From assembly GCA_013298025.1 (NCBI GenBank), contig JAAFJE010000008.1, positions 150,676 through 214,675 on the forward strand: a DNA stretch of 64,000 nt, in the 5' to 3' direction. The notes beneath the pieces are model-generated. The model made no database searches. It saw only the letters and a program-made list of their open reading frames with translations, and was not told the DNA's origin. The stretch comes from Cytophagales bacterium (lineage in GTDB: Bacteria; Bacteroidota; Bacteroidia; Cytophagales; Spirosomataceae). The position numbers and the translations under genes were made by a program. Shown one piece after another: positions 45,221 through 53,369 of this stretch (position 1 is the stretch's first letter; every line of letters begins with the position of its first letter).

Positions 45221-45802
45221 ATGTTAGGACTAAAGCTTCCAACAGACCCACGCTGGGTAAATATTGCAGAAAAAAATATCGGTGAAATTTTAATCGACCA
45301 TGCCTATTGCGAGCAAAAAGCCGCCTCTTCTTGTATTTCGTTGATTATTCAATATCCAGAAAAAGAAAAACTGAGAGAAGTGCTGATGCCCGTGGTGTCG
45401 GAAGAATGGGCTCATTTTAGAATGGTCATCAAAGAACTCGACAAACGAGGATTGGCTCTTGGCAAGCCTCGCAAAGACGAATATGTATTACAACTCTACG
45501 AAAAAGCTAGACGAGGTGGCTCTATCGAGCAACAATTAGGCGAACGCTTGTTTATGAATGCCCTCATCGAAGCCCGTAGTTGTGAGCGTTTTAGGCTACT
45601 TTCGCAAGAAATTTCTGACGAATCGCTGCGTGAGTTTTATCATGAACTCATGGTTTCAGAAGCAGGACATTACGTTAATTTTATCGACTTGGCAAAAGAA
45701 TATTTGCCAGCCGAATATGTAAAAAAACGCTGGCAAGAATGGCTCGACATCGAAGCCGAAATCATCGCCAACCTCGACCTCCGAGGCGATAGGGTGCATT
45801 AG
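45221..45802 (+). CDS. miaE: tRNA-(ms2io6A)-hydroxylase
   Basis: 193 residues. The ferritin-like di-iron four-helix bundle is visible: ILIDHAYCEQKAASSCISL (E27-like ligand), EEWAHFRMVIKEL (about 67, E..H), NALIEARSCERFRLL (about 109, E) and HELMVSEAGHYVNFI (about 139, E..H). MiaE hydroxylates the ms2i6A modification at A37 of tRNAs, using O2. The start MLGLKLPTDPRWVNIAE is typical. Same direction as, and close to, the porin gene, so probably co-transcribed. Confidence 0.92.
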   Translation: MLGLKLPTDPRWVNIAEKNIGEILIDHAYCEQKAASSCISLIIQYPEKEKLREVLMPVVSEEWAHFRMVIKELDKRGLALGKPRKDEYVLQLYEKARRGGSIEQQLGERLFMNALIEARSCERFRLLSQEISDESLREFYHELMVSEAGHYVNFIDLAKEYLPAEYVKKRWQEWLDIEAEIIANLDLRGDRVH

Positions 45803-45868
45803 CGTTGTTGCTGTTGTCTGTGTATCTGTTATATGTATATCTGTTATCCGTTATCGGTGTACACCTCC

Positions 45869-45889
45869 GTAGCACGGATTTTCAATCCG
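45869..45889 (+). repeat. GTAGCACG hairpin repeat, copy 1
   Basis: GTAGCA followed by a CGGATT-TTC-AATCCG hairpin. It is the same element as that at 46286-46306, with compensating base changes in the stem. Confidence 0.6.
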
Positions 45890-45906
45890 ACGAAAAATCA
45901 CGACAA

Positions 45907-45937
45907 ACTCATGGCATGAATTGCTCATGCCATGAGT
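45907..45937. repeat. CTCATGGCATGA palindrome, copy 1
   Basis: Perfect 13-bp arms (ACTCATGGCATGA / TCATGCCATGAGT), 5-nt spacer. Copies also at 46164-46194 and, with altered outer bases, 48103-48135. Confidence 0.75.
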
Positions 45938-46163
45938 ACACAACACATTTCCCATCTCAAACATAACCTTGCCTATCTTGAAGATAGCTTTTTCCATGAA
46001 AAAGATAGAAAATTACACTGCACGAAGACTAAAAATTGGCAGATATTGGAATCAAAAGTCCCGTAAGGACGGAAACTTTGTAGAAAAATACGAAGGTTAC
46101 AAAACAGGTTATTGATCTATTGCTACAAAGGTGTTGCTCCTACGGAGCAAAAAAACTACTAGA

Positions 46164-46194
46164 ACTCATGGCATGAATTTGTCATGCCATGAGT
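46164..46194. repeat. CTCATGGCATGA palindrome, copy 2
   Basis: Same 13-bp arms as copy 1, spacer ATTTG. Confidence 0.75.
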
Positions 46195-46285
46195 AAACAA
46201 CCGCTGTATATCGGTTAACCGATAACTGATGTACTGATAACTGCCTTTCTCCAAAAAATGCTCATAGATGAGTAATACATAACGG

Positions 46286-46306
46286 CGAGTTGGAAACTCG
46301 TGCTAC
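46286..46306 (-). repeat. GTAGCACG hairpin repeat, copy 2, overlapping the caspase-FGE stop codon
   Basis: On the reverse strand GTAGCA then a CGAGTT-TCC-AACTCG hairpin. The TAG inside GTAGCA is the stop codon of the caspase-FGE gene. Confidence 0.6.
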
Positions 46307-47901
46307 GGTACTAAGACTACACGAAAGCCGTAAAGGGTGATACGATACTCATACTCAGAGCTGTTGCTGAACCGACCCGCCACCCGACCAAACTGAGCAT
46401 CGTAGTTCCAGCTACCGCCACGCAAAACCCGAGCAGTACCATTACTAGGCCCTGTAGGGTTGCTACTAGCACTACTGCTGTAGTAGCTATCACTGTACCA
46501 GTCACCGCACCACTCCCATACATTGCCACTCATATCGTACAACCCTAACTCATTGGCTTTTTTGTCTCCTACTTCATGCGTCTTTTTCCCACTATTGCTA
46601 CGTATCCAACCCACACTTTCAGCATCGTTACTACCTGCACAAATATAACCTTCACTGTTTTTACCCCCACGGGCAGCATACTCCCATTCTGCCTCCGTGG
46701 GTAAACGATAACTCTTCCCCGTTTTACTACTCAACCACTTACAATAAGCTATAGCATCATTCCAACTTACCCCTACTATCGGTAAACGTACACTACCACG
46801 TGCGTAGCCTTTGCTTTTATAATAAGTAATACTCCCCGTCTCTATATGGTATTTGCTCCCTGCTTCTAACCACTCAGGATAATGGCTCTTCGTAGCATCA
46901 CAAAAAGCTAAATATTCCCCCACCGTCACCTCATACTTCCCTATATAATAATCTCCCAATGTTACACGGTGAACGGGCTTTTCATTACTTTCCCCATCAT
47001 TACTCCCCATGTCAAAACTGCCTCCTGCTACAAATACCATTTCTGGCTCGTAGGGTAATAAGTCGGTCTTACGCTTTGACTCAGGTTTTGGCTCAACTCC
47101 ACTGCTTACCAAAAAGTAAAAATCTCCCAGCAATTTTACATGGTCTTCGGGGAGTTGGGTTTTGTTGCTTTTTTTATACACTTCCTTACGGGTTTCGTTC
47201 AAAATAGATGACAAGCTCATATTGGGTCTGCTCAGGTATTGCAATAAGTTTTCCGTAAACAAACCATTCTTTGACGCTACATTGTCATCTGCCGTTTTTC
47301 CTGCACTCGTGGCATACACCACACAAGTACCCGGTGGGTTAATTGGGATGGCAAAACCTTGCTGTACAGCCCCTTTACCACCCCAACTCTTTTTAAATGG
47401 ATTGTTTCGGCAAGCATCCAAAAACACCAAATTCGTCTCGGCTTGCGAGCCTTCCATCAAAGCCAAGACTCGTCCTACATTTACACAAGTATAATTGGCT
47501 ACCGCTTCCGTTCCTATGCTACGGGCATCTACGGGTACTAAGTAGTTTTCGCCTTGTGCTTGTATCCCATGACCCGAGTAATAAAATAAGCCCACGTCGT
47601 ATTTATTCAGCTTTGCCCCAAAATCATCTACCGCTTTCTCAAAAGATATTCTATCTAAATTGGTATAATACAACACATCGAAGCCAAGCTTTTGCAAAGC
47701 ATTACGCATGGCTACGGCATCGTTAATGGGGTTTTTAAGTACCGCATCGGGGTCTTGGTAGTCTTTGTTGCCCACTATCAAGGCTAAACGCCGTTCTGTC
47801 CCTGCTGGTGTTTTTGTTCCTATGGGTACCATCCCCTTGCTCTGGGCAAATAGCTGTTCGCTTAAAAGCAACAGCCATAAAAATACGTAAAGCTTTTTCA
47901 T
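46303..47901 (-). CDS. Secreted caspase-like protease fused to an FGE-sulfatase (SUMF1) domain
   Basis: 532 residues with a signal peptide (MKKLYVFLWLLLLSEQLFAQ). A peptidase C14 p20-like domain (about 36-265) follows, with RLALIVGNKDYQ, the catalytic His111 in FYYSGHGIQAQGENYLVPVD and Cys164 in VFLDACRNNPF. After a linker, an FGE/SUMF1 domain (about 288-530) shows EMVFVAGGSFDMGSNDGESN, KPVHRVTLGDYYIGKYEVT, RLPTEAEWEYAARGG, GLYDMSGNVWEWCGDWY and RVLRGGSW...YGFRVVLVP. FGE-like domains often act as binding modules rather than enzymes. The same lectin-like fold is used by variable proteins of diversity-generating retroelements, and bacterial caspase-FGE fusions are known among those. No reverse transcriptase or template repeat is in the window. 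Repeats flank it on both sides. Confidence 0.88.
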   Translation of the reverse strand: MKKLYVFLWLLLLSEQLFAQSKGMVPIGTKTPAGTERRLALIVGNKDYQDPDAVLKNPINDAVAMRNALQKLGFDVLYYTNLDRISFEKAVDDFGAKLNKYDVGLFYYSGHGIQAQGENYLVPVDARSIGTEAVANYTCVNVGRVLALMEGSQAETNLVFLDACRNNPFKKSWGGKGAVQQGFAIPINPPGTCVVYATSAGKTADDNVASKNGLFTENLLQYLSRPNMSLSSILNETRKEVYKKSNKTQLPEDHVKLLGDFYFLVSSGVEPKPESKRKTDLLPYEPEMVFVAGGSFDMGSNDGESNEKPVHRVTLGDYYIGKYEVTVGEYLAFCDATKSHYPEWLEAGSKYHIETGSITYYKSKGYARGSVRLPIVGVSWNDAIAYCKWLSSKTGKSYRLPTEAEWEYAARGGKNSEGYICAGSNDAESVGWIRSNSGKKTHEVGDKKANELGLYDMSGNVWEWCGDWYSDSYYSSSASSNPTGPSNGTARVLRGGSWNYDAQFGRVAGRFSNSSEYEYRITLYGFRVVLVP

Positions 47902-48102
47902 TTGTTTGTTTGGTTTACTGTTATCTGTGTATCTGTTATCCGTGTATTTGTTATCTGTTATCCGTTAACCGTTATCAGATACTCCCTACTATTAATACCC
48001 TAAACACATCTATCCTTATCACTCTATCAAAAATAAATTTTATTTATCGCTAATAATCCTTTTTTAATCATAAATGAGTAAACGGTCAAACTCAATCATA
48101 AC

Positions 48103-48135
48103 ACTGATGGCATGACTTTGAGTCATGCCATCAGT
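48103..48135. repeat. ATGGCATGA palindrome, copy 3
   Basis: Perfect 15-bp arms (ACTGATGGCATGACT / AGTCATGCCATCAGT), 3-nt spacer; both outer arms changed together relative to copies 1 and 2 (CTC to CTG with GAG to CAG). Confidence 0.75.
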
Positions 48136-48154
48136 AAAAAACTCACGCTTTTCC

Positions 48155-48406
48155 CATCTCAAACATAACCTAGCCTATCTTGAAGATGGCTTTTTCCATA
48201 AAAAAGAGGGAAATTTCCATCTCAAACATAACCTAGCCTATCTTGGAGATGGCTTTTTTCATAAAAAAGAGGGAAATTTCTATCTCAAACATAACCTAGC
48301 CTATCTTGAAGATAGCTTTTTCCATAAAAAAAAGAGAAATTTCCATCTAAAACATAACCTAGCCTATCTTGAAGATGGCTTGTTCCATAAAAAAGAGGGA
48401 AAATTA
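48155..48406 (+). repeat. Four tandem 63-bp repeats
   Basis: Units start at 48155, 48218, 48281 and 48344. Each reads CATCTCAAACATAACC TAGCCTATCTT(G)AGATGGC, then TTTTTCCATAAAAAAGAGGGAAATTT. Within each unit CATCTC pairs with GAGATGG. A fifth, diverged single copy lies at about 45950-46010 beyond the caspase gene. Confidence 0.85.
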
Positions 48407-48717
48407 CACTGTAAGAACGGAAACTTTGTAGAAAAACATGAAAGGTTATCGGTCTATTGCTACAAAGATGTGGCTCCTACGGAGCAAAAAATATACTATA
48501 CTGCAAGGTACAGGAACAAAAAAGTCCTGTAAGGACGAAACTTTTGTAGATAAATACGAAATTTGCAAAACAATCATAACTCATAGCATGAGGTTACGAT
48601 AAAACCTTACAGGTACACAACTATTTGTTATCTATTTCAAGACAGGACAAACAGATAACAATTAACGAATAACGGTTAACGGATACACCGACAACAGATA
48701 TACAGAAAACAGACAAC

Positions 48718-51714
48718 ATGAAAACATTCCTCGACCAAGCCGCTCAACATATCGCAGCAAAACACACGTGGCAAGAACTGAGCAACGTAGCTGTGGTTAT
48801 TCCTTCTCGCCGAGGCGTATTGTACTTCAAACAAGCCTTGGCAAATTTGGCAGACGCTCCTTTCTTAGCTCCCGATGTGTGGGCCATCGACGATTTCGTG
48901 TTGCAAAGTACTGGTCTCAAACAAATAGACCCCGTGGCTTTGCTGTTTGAATTATACGACGTTTTCAAGCTCATCGACCCCAACGTAGTCTTCGAGCGAT
49001 TTATGACTTGGTCCCCAACGCTGCTCAACGATTTCGATAAAATAGACCAATATTTGGTCAATGCCCCCCAACTTTTTAGCTTTATGTCGGAAGCCAAAGC
49101 CCTAGAACGCTGGAAAATGCAACTAGGCGAATCGAAGCGAGAACGGCTGAAATCGACCGACCGCACCGACAAATATTTTAAACTTTTTGAAAACATTCAT
49201 CAAGTATATGAACAATTGCAAGCCCGCTTGCGTGCCAAAGGCTTGGTGTATAGAGGCATGGCTTACCGCCAATTGGCCGAAAATATAGATGCCTATTTAC
49301 TTGATAATCCGACGCATAAAAAGTACTATTTTGTTGGCTTCAACGCCCTGAGTAATGCCGAAGAAAAAATTGTAAAAACTTTATTGAAAAGAAAAGAAGG
49401 AAATGATTTCTTTGCCGAAACACTTTGGGACAGTGATTGGTATTATTTGCTCAACAAAGACCAAAAAGCAGGCAACTGGCTCAGAACCTACAAAACAGGC
49501 GAAGGCTCGCCCGACAAGCTTCCGCTTTATAACGAACGCTGGAATTGGGCCTCCGACGCACTTCTCAAAGGGCAAAAGCACATCCGCATCATGGGCGTAG
49601 CCAATGCCAGTATGCAGGCGAAAGTAGCAGGGAAAATATACAGTGAATGGCAAGACCAACCCCAAGCCAGTACGGCTATTGTACTAGGCGACGAAAACTT
49701 GCTTTTGCCCGTGATGAACTCTTTGGGCGAAGAGGTGCGTCACCTCAATATTACGATGGGGCTTTCGCTCAAAAATTCCATGCTTTTTACCCTCGTCGAA
49801 GCCATGTTCGATATGCAACGCAACATGGTGACGTTTAAGAACACCGAAGGAGAAGAAGTGAAAATACCCAAGTTTTCGTACCGCCAAGTGGTGCGTATAT
49901 TAAACCATCCTTTTATCAGACGCTACGAAGCTATTCATTATCCGATAAGTACAGCAACAACTGAAAACGAAGAACTTATTCCAATAGAAAGTCCCATTCA
50001 ACATACGTTGCAGCGCATTACCGAGCAAAATAAGGTATTTTTGAGCAGCAAAGAATTGCTCGAAATGGGCGAAAACGACCCACTTTTCAACGTACTTTTT
50101 AAGCATTGGAACAGTCGCCCACAGGTGGCTATTGAGCAATTGTATGGCTTGATAGACGTGCTACGGAGCATTTACAAAGACCTTCCCGATGCCGTTGAAA
50201 CCGAATACCTGTATCAATTTTATTTGCTTTTGCAACGCATGGAAGTGATTTTAGCCGAACGAGGCGAAGCCGTAACGATTAAAAGCTTTAAAACCTTCCT
50301 TTTTGAATTAATCAAACAAACCAAAATCCCGTTTGAGTCGGAGCCAGCCCAAGAATTACAAATCATGGGGATGCTCGAAACCCGTACACTCGATTTTGAA
50401 CGCCTCATTATTTTATCGGTCAACGAAGGCATTTTACCGCAAGGCAAACGCCAAAATACGCTCATTCCGTATGAAGCCCTGATAGACCCACAATTCAATT
50501 TGCCGACCCACAACCACGCCGATGCCGTGATGGCGTATCACTTTTTTAGGCTTTTGCAACGAGCCAAAGAAGTAGTATTACTGCACGTATTGCCTTCCGA
50601 CACCTACGGCGCTGGCGACCAAAGCCGTTTTATTTTACAACTCAAACACGAGTTACGTCACCTCAACCCTCATCTACACCTCGAAGAAAACCAAGTAGCT
50701 TTTCAATTGGCTCATCACACCACTAGCACCGAAACGGGCTTGAGCATTGCCAAAACACCTGCCATGTTGGCGTTCATTAAGCAAGAATTGGCCGAAAAAG
50801 GCATTTATCCCTCCTATTTCAACCAATTTATCGACTGCCCAATGCAGTATTATTTTGCCAGAGTAGCAGGTATTTCGCCCGAAGAAGAAGTCGCCGAAAA
50901 ACTGGCTTCTGATACCTTTGGCAATTGGATTCACAAGGTGTTTGAAAACATTGATGCAACGCTTGTACAACAAGGCTCGTGGGTGACGAAAGAAGCCATG
51001 CAAGAGGTGTATCAGAATATTGATAGCTATTTGGCAGAAGCTTTCAAACAGACCAATCCGGGCTTGCACAACAGCGAAGGCGTAAATTATGTGATGTACC
51101 AAATTGGAGAAACCATTGTGAAAAAGTTTATTGCCCATCAGCTCGAACATGAAGTTTTTCCCCTAGAATTATTAGACGTAGAACGTACCCTTAAAGTAAG
51201 TATTGAAACCACCGTTCACGGCGAAAGCATTCCTGTAAAACTAGCAGGACGCATCGACCGTATAGACAGACTAGGCGAAAATCTGGTGCGGGTGATTGAC
51301 TACAAAACAGGCTTGGTACGTGCCGAAGAATTGAAAAACAAAACAGACGAATGGGAAACCATGCTTTTGAACGACCCACAAAAAGGTAAATTCAGGCAAC
51401 TTTGGTTGTACAAATACATGGTTTTGAAGCAAATGTATGCCGAAAAAGGACTAAGTATTCGTCGTAAAAAACTACTCCCCGAACAAAACCAAGTGGTGGC
51501 TGGCATTTATTCTTTACGCAACATCGAAGAAGGACTATTGGTACAAGACTTGCACTTTAGCGAAGGCGAAAGCGTTGCTGATTTCCTTGCACAATCGGAG
51601 AGTTATTTGCAGCGTTTTGTGAGTAAATTACTAGACCCTGCACAGCCTTTTGTGCGTACCGAAGACCGCACCTTGTGTAAGTATTGTGATTACAGCAGTA
51701 TCTGTGGTCGATGA
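48718..51714 (+). CDS. AddB-like PD-(D/E)XK nuclease/inactivated helicase
   Basis: 998 residues. The N-terminus NVAVVIPSRRGVLYFKQAL replaces the Walker A of true helicases, as in AddB-type subunits. The middle has AddB/RecB-like strings (IMGVANASMQAKVAGKIY, LEIMGMLETRTLDFERLIILSVNEG near 560). The C-terminal nuclease shows a Cys in FIDCPMQYYFARVAGIS (about 702), AGRIDRIDRL and VRVIDYKTGLV (about 860, the D...DYK core), and the terminal C-x2-C-x5-C of LCKYCDYSSIC. These four Cys fit the 4Fe-4S cluster of AddB nuclease domains. It should act in double-strand-break end processing with an AddA partner, which is not in the window. Confidence 0.85.
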   Translation: MKTFLDQAAQHIAAKHTWQELSNVAVVIPSRRGVLYFKQALANLADAPFLAPDVWAIDDFVLQSTGLKQIDPVALLFELYDVFKLIDPNVVFERFMTWSPTLLNDFDKIDQYLVNAPQLFSFMSEAKALERWKMQLGESKRERLKSTDRTDKYFKLFENIHQVYEQLQARLRAKGLVYRGMAYRQLAENIDAYLLDNPTHKKYYFVGFNALSNAEEKIVKTLLKRKEGNDFFAETLWDSDWYYLLNKDQKAGNWLRTYKTGEGSPDKLPLYNERWNWASDALLKGQKHIRIMGVANASMQAKVAGKIYSEWQDQPQASTAIVLGDENLLLPVMNSLGEEVRHLNITMGLSLKNSMLFTLVEAMFDMQRNMVTFKNTEGEEVKIPKFSYRQVVRILNHPFIRRYEAIHYPISTATTENEELIPIESPIQHTLQRITEQNKVFLSSKELLEMGENDPLFNVLFKHWNSRPQVAIEQLYGLIDVLRSIYKDLPDAVETEYLYQFYLLLQRMEVILAERGEAVTIKSFKTFLFELIKQTKIPFESEPAQELQIMGMLETRTLDFERLIILSVNEGILPQGKRQNTLIPYEALIDPQFNLPTHNHADAVMAYHFFRLLQRAKEVVLLHVLPSDTYGAGDQSRFILQLKHELRHLNPHLHLEENQVAFQLAHHTTSTETGLSIAKTPAMLAFIKQELAEKGIYPSYFNQFIDCPMQYYFARVAGISPEEEVAEKLASDTFGNWIHKVFENIDATLVQQGSWVTKEAMQEVYQNIDSYLAEAFKQTNPGLHNSEGVNYVMYQIGETIVKKFIAHQLEHEVFPLELLDVERTLKVSIETTVHGESIPVKLAGRIDRIDRLGENLVRVIDYKTGLVRAEELKNKTDEWETMLLNDPQKGKFRQLWLYKYMVLKQMYAEKGLSIRRKKLLPEQNQVVAGIYSLRNIEEGLLVQDLHFSEGESVADFLAQSESYLQRFVSKLLDPAQPFVRTEDRTLCKYCDYSSICGR

Positions 51715-51878
51715 AAAAAACGTATGCTAAAGGAAAAGTAGCCTCTACAATCAAACACCGCCCTTTGTACATCTGTAATTTTTTACATAAAAAACAAATA
51801 TTTTTATACAATTTTGGTTTTTACCACGTATTTTAGTGCTTACAATCGCTGTACATAATTCATCAATAGCAAGTACCA

Positions 51879-53252
51879 ATGGAACAAGCACAAACGTCAT
51901 TTCCTGTAGAAATACTCAAAGCTACCTTAGATGGCCTATCGGAAACGTTTGTCTTGCTTTCCTCCAAGCATAAAATCCTGTTGTTCAACAACGTGCTTTC
52001 CAGTGTTATCAAGCTTTTATTTCAACGAGAACCAAAAATCGGCGAAGACTATCGGAAATATGTGTTCGAGCATGACCAAGCACTTTTCCTCAACAGTTTC
52101 GAGCAAGCCTTACAAGGTCATACCATTATTAGAAAAAGTGCAGTTACGCATAACAACGTAACATTAGAGCTTTCGTACAAAATGCACCCCGTGTATGACG
52201 ATGACGGCTTACTGATGGGCGTAGCACTTTATGCCCGCAACATGGCCATGCAAAAGCGCGCCACACAAGCCATCGAAAATATACAAAACACCTTTGAAGC
52301 CATTTTCAACCATATTCCCGACAGTGTTTGCTTGCTCAATAGCTCCTTTCAATTATTGCAATTTAACCAATATTTCAGCAAGCGAATTGTCCATCATACA
52401 GGAAAAACTCCTGCCATTGGCGACGACATTCAACAATACCTTTTTCCTACACACAAAGAGATATTTTACGAGCAATTTTATCTAGCCAAAACAGGAGAAA
52501 CCACCGAAAAAGAAGTAAAAGTAATCAATCAACAAGGCGAAGAAGTATGGTTTTTGAGTAGAATGTACCCCGTTTATACAACGCAGCAAACACTCATGGG
52601 GGTTTGCTTGATTGCCATTAATATCACCGCTAGAAAAATAGCCGAGCAAACAGCCCTAGAAAATGAATTAAAGTTCAAAAAAATCATCGATACCGCTCCT
52701 GTGCCTATTATTATTGTAGATGAAAACCTACAAATTGTATTGGTGAACCCCGAAACAGAACGCTTTTTTCATTACCAAGCCTACGAACTGCAACAGCAGC
52801 ATATCAATATATTAGTCCCTGAACATTTCCGAGTAAACGACATCAAACACCAACAAACCTACCTAGACCATTCTCAAAAGTATAACATGGGAATCAATCG
52901 CCTTACGCCTGCTGTGACGAAAGATGGCATAGAAAAAATGGTAGAAGTGAGTCTAAACTCTTTTCGATTAGACGACAAGCTATATATTTTAGCAATCATT
53001 CAGGACATGACACAGCACGTTAGGCATGAAACACAGCTTAAAAAGCAGGTAGAAGCCCTTGAAAAAATAGCATGGCAACACGCACACGAAATCAGGCGAC
53101 CCGTTGCCAATATTCTTGGCTTAGTCAATTTGATGCAACTCGACACCAACAAAGCTTCGCAAGAGCTATACAGCACTTATTTACATCAATCTGCTATCGA
53201 ACTCGATAAGGTCATTCATCAAATCATCACTCTTGCCAGCGATAAAGCCTGA
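51879..53252 (+). CDS. Multi-PAS sensor with DHp domain but no ATPase domain
   Basis: 457 residues. Three PAS-like domains span about 12-125, 135-255 and 265-390 (ILKATLDGLSETFVLLSSKHKILLFNN; FEAIFNHIPDSVCLLNSS; FKKIIDTAPVPIIIVDENLQIVLVN). The C-terminus is a histidine-containing dimerisation helix pair, IAWQHAHEIRRPVANILGLVNLMQLD (about 395-420), with the HE-R-P H-box. The protein ends about 35 residues later with no HATPase_c. It has no membrane helix, so it is cytoplasmic. DHp-only proteins of this type occur in Bacteroidota and may be phosphotransfer partners or decoys. It could alternatively be truncated, but the downstream 117 bp show no kinase remnant. Confidence 0.75.
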   Translation: MEQAQTSFPVEILKATLDGLSETFVLLSSKHKILLFNNVLSSVIKLLFQREPKIGEDYRKYVFEHDQALFLNSFEQALQGHTIIRKSAVTHNNVTLELSYKMHPVYDDDGLLMGVALYARNMAMQKRATQAIENIQNTFEAIFNHIPDSVCLLNSSFQLLQFNQYFSKRIVHHTGKTPAIGDDIQQYLFPTHKEIFYEQFYLAKTGETTEKEVKVINQQGEEVWFLSRMYPVYTTQQTLMGVCLIAINITARKIAEQTALENELKFKKIIDTAPVPIIIVDENLQIVLVNPETERFFHYQAYELQQQHINILVPEHFRVNDIKHQQTYLDHSQKYNMGINRLTPAVTKDGIEKMVEVSLNSFRLDDKLYILAIIQDMTQHVRHETQLKKQVEALEKIAWQHAHEIRRPVANILGLVNLMQLDTNKASQELYSTYLHQSAIELDKVIHQIITLASDKA

Positions 53253-53369
53253 AATATTCGTCTAATACAGCCAATTGCCCTTTTTCTCAACCAATCATCC
53301 TAAATCTTGTGCAAATCAACTATACATTTTTTATATTGCTTTTTTTGAACTTTTTAACTTCATAAGATT

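Larger units (their letters stand above)
45803..46302. other. Repeat-filled gap 3' of the caspase-FGE gene
   Basis: 500 bp with no gene. In order it holds TGTTATCCGTTATC-type low-complexity words (45820-45865), a 21-bp GTAGCACG hairpin (45869-45889), a CTCATGGCATGA palindrome (45907-45937), one degenerate 63-bp unit (about 45950-46010), a GTCCCGTAAGGACGG...TCCTACGGAGC element (about 46048-46150), a second CTCATGGCATGA palindrome (46164-46194), more TTATCGGTTAACCG words and the second hairpin at 46286-46306. All but the hairpin recur on the other side of the caspase gene. Confidence 0.7.
47902..48717. other. Repeat-filled gap 5' of the caspase-FGE gene
   Basis: 816 bp without a convincing gene. 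It holds TCTGTTATCCGT-type words (47920-47985), the third ATGGCATGA palindrome (48103-48135), four tandem 63-bp units (48155-48406), a CGGAAACTTTGTAGAAAAA ... GCTCCTACGGAGC element (about 48413-48490) followed by GTCCTGTAAGGAC (48522-48534), and again ACGGTTAACGG words (48660-48715) directly before the AddB-like gene. A 135-codon frame (48125-48532) exists only because the repeat length is a multiple of three. Confidence 0.7.

Noticed and set aside
45803..46302. Reverse transcriptase, Avd or template repeat of a DGR near the caspase-FGE gene
   Set aside because: I looked for a copy of the RVLRGGSW-coding region and for RT motifs on both strands and saw neither; the gap is only repeats.
48125..48532. 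135-codon open frame with a 21-residue repeat
   Set aside because: It exists because the 63-bp repeat is a multiple of three; it starts inside a palindrome, crosses into an unrelated repeat element, and the lone copy at 45950 is not in an open frame of similar length.
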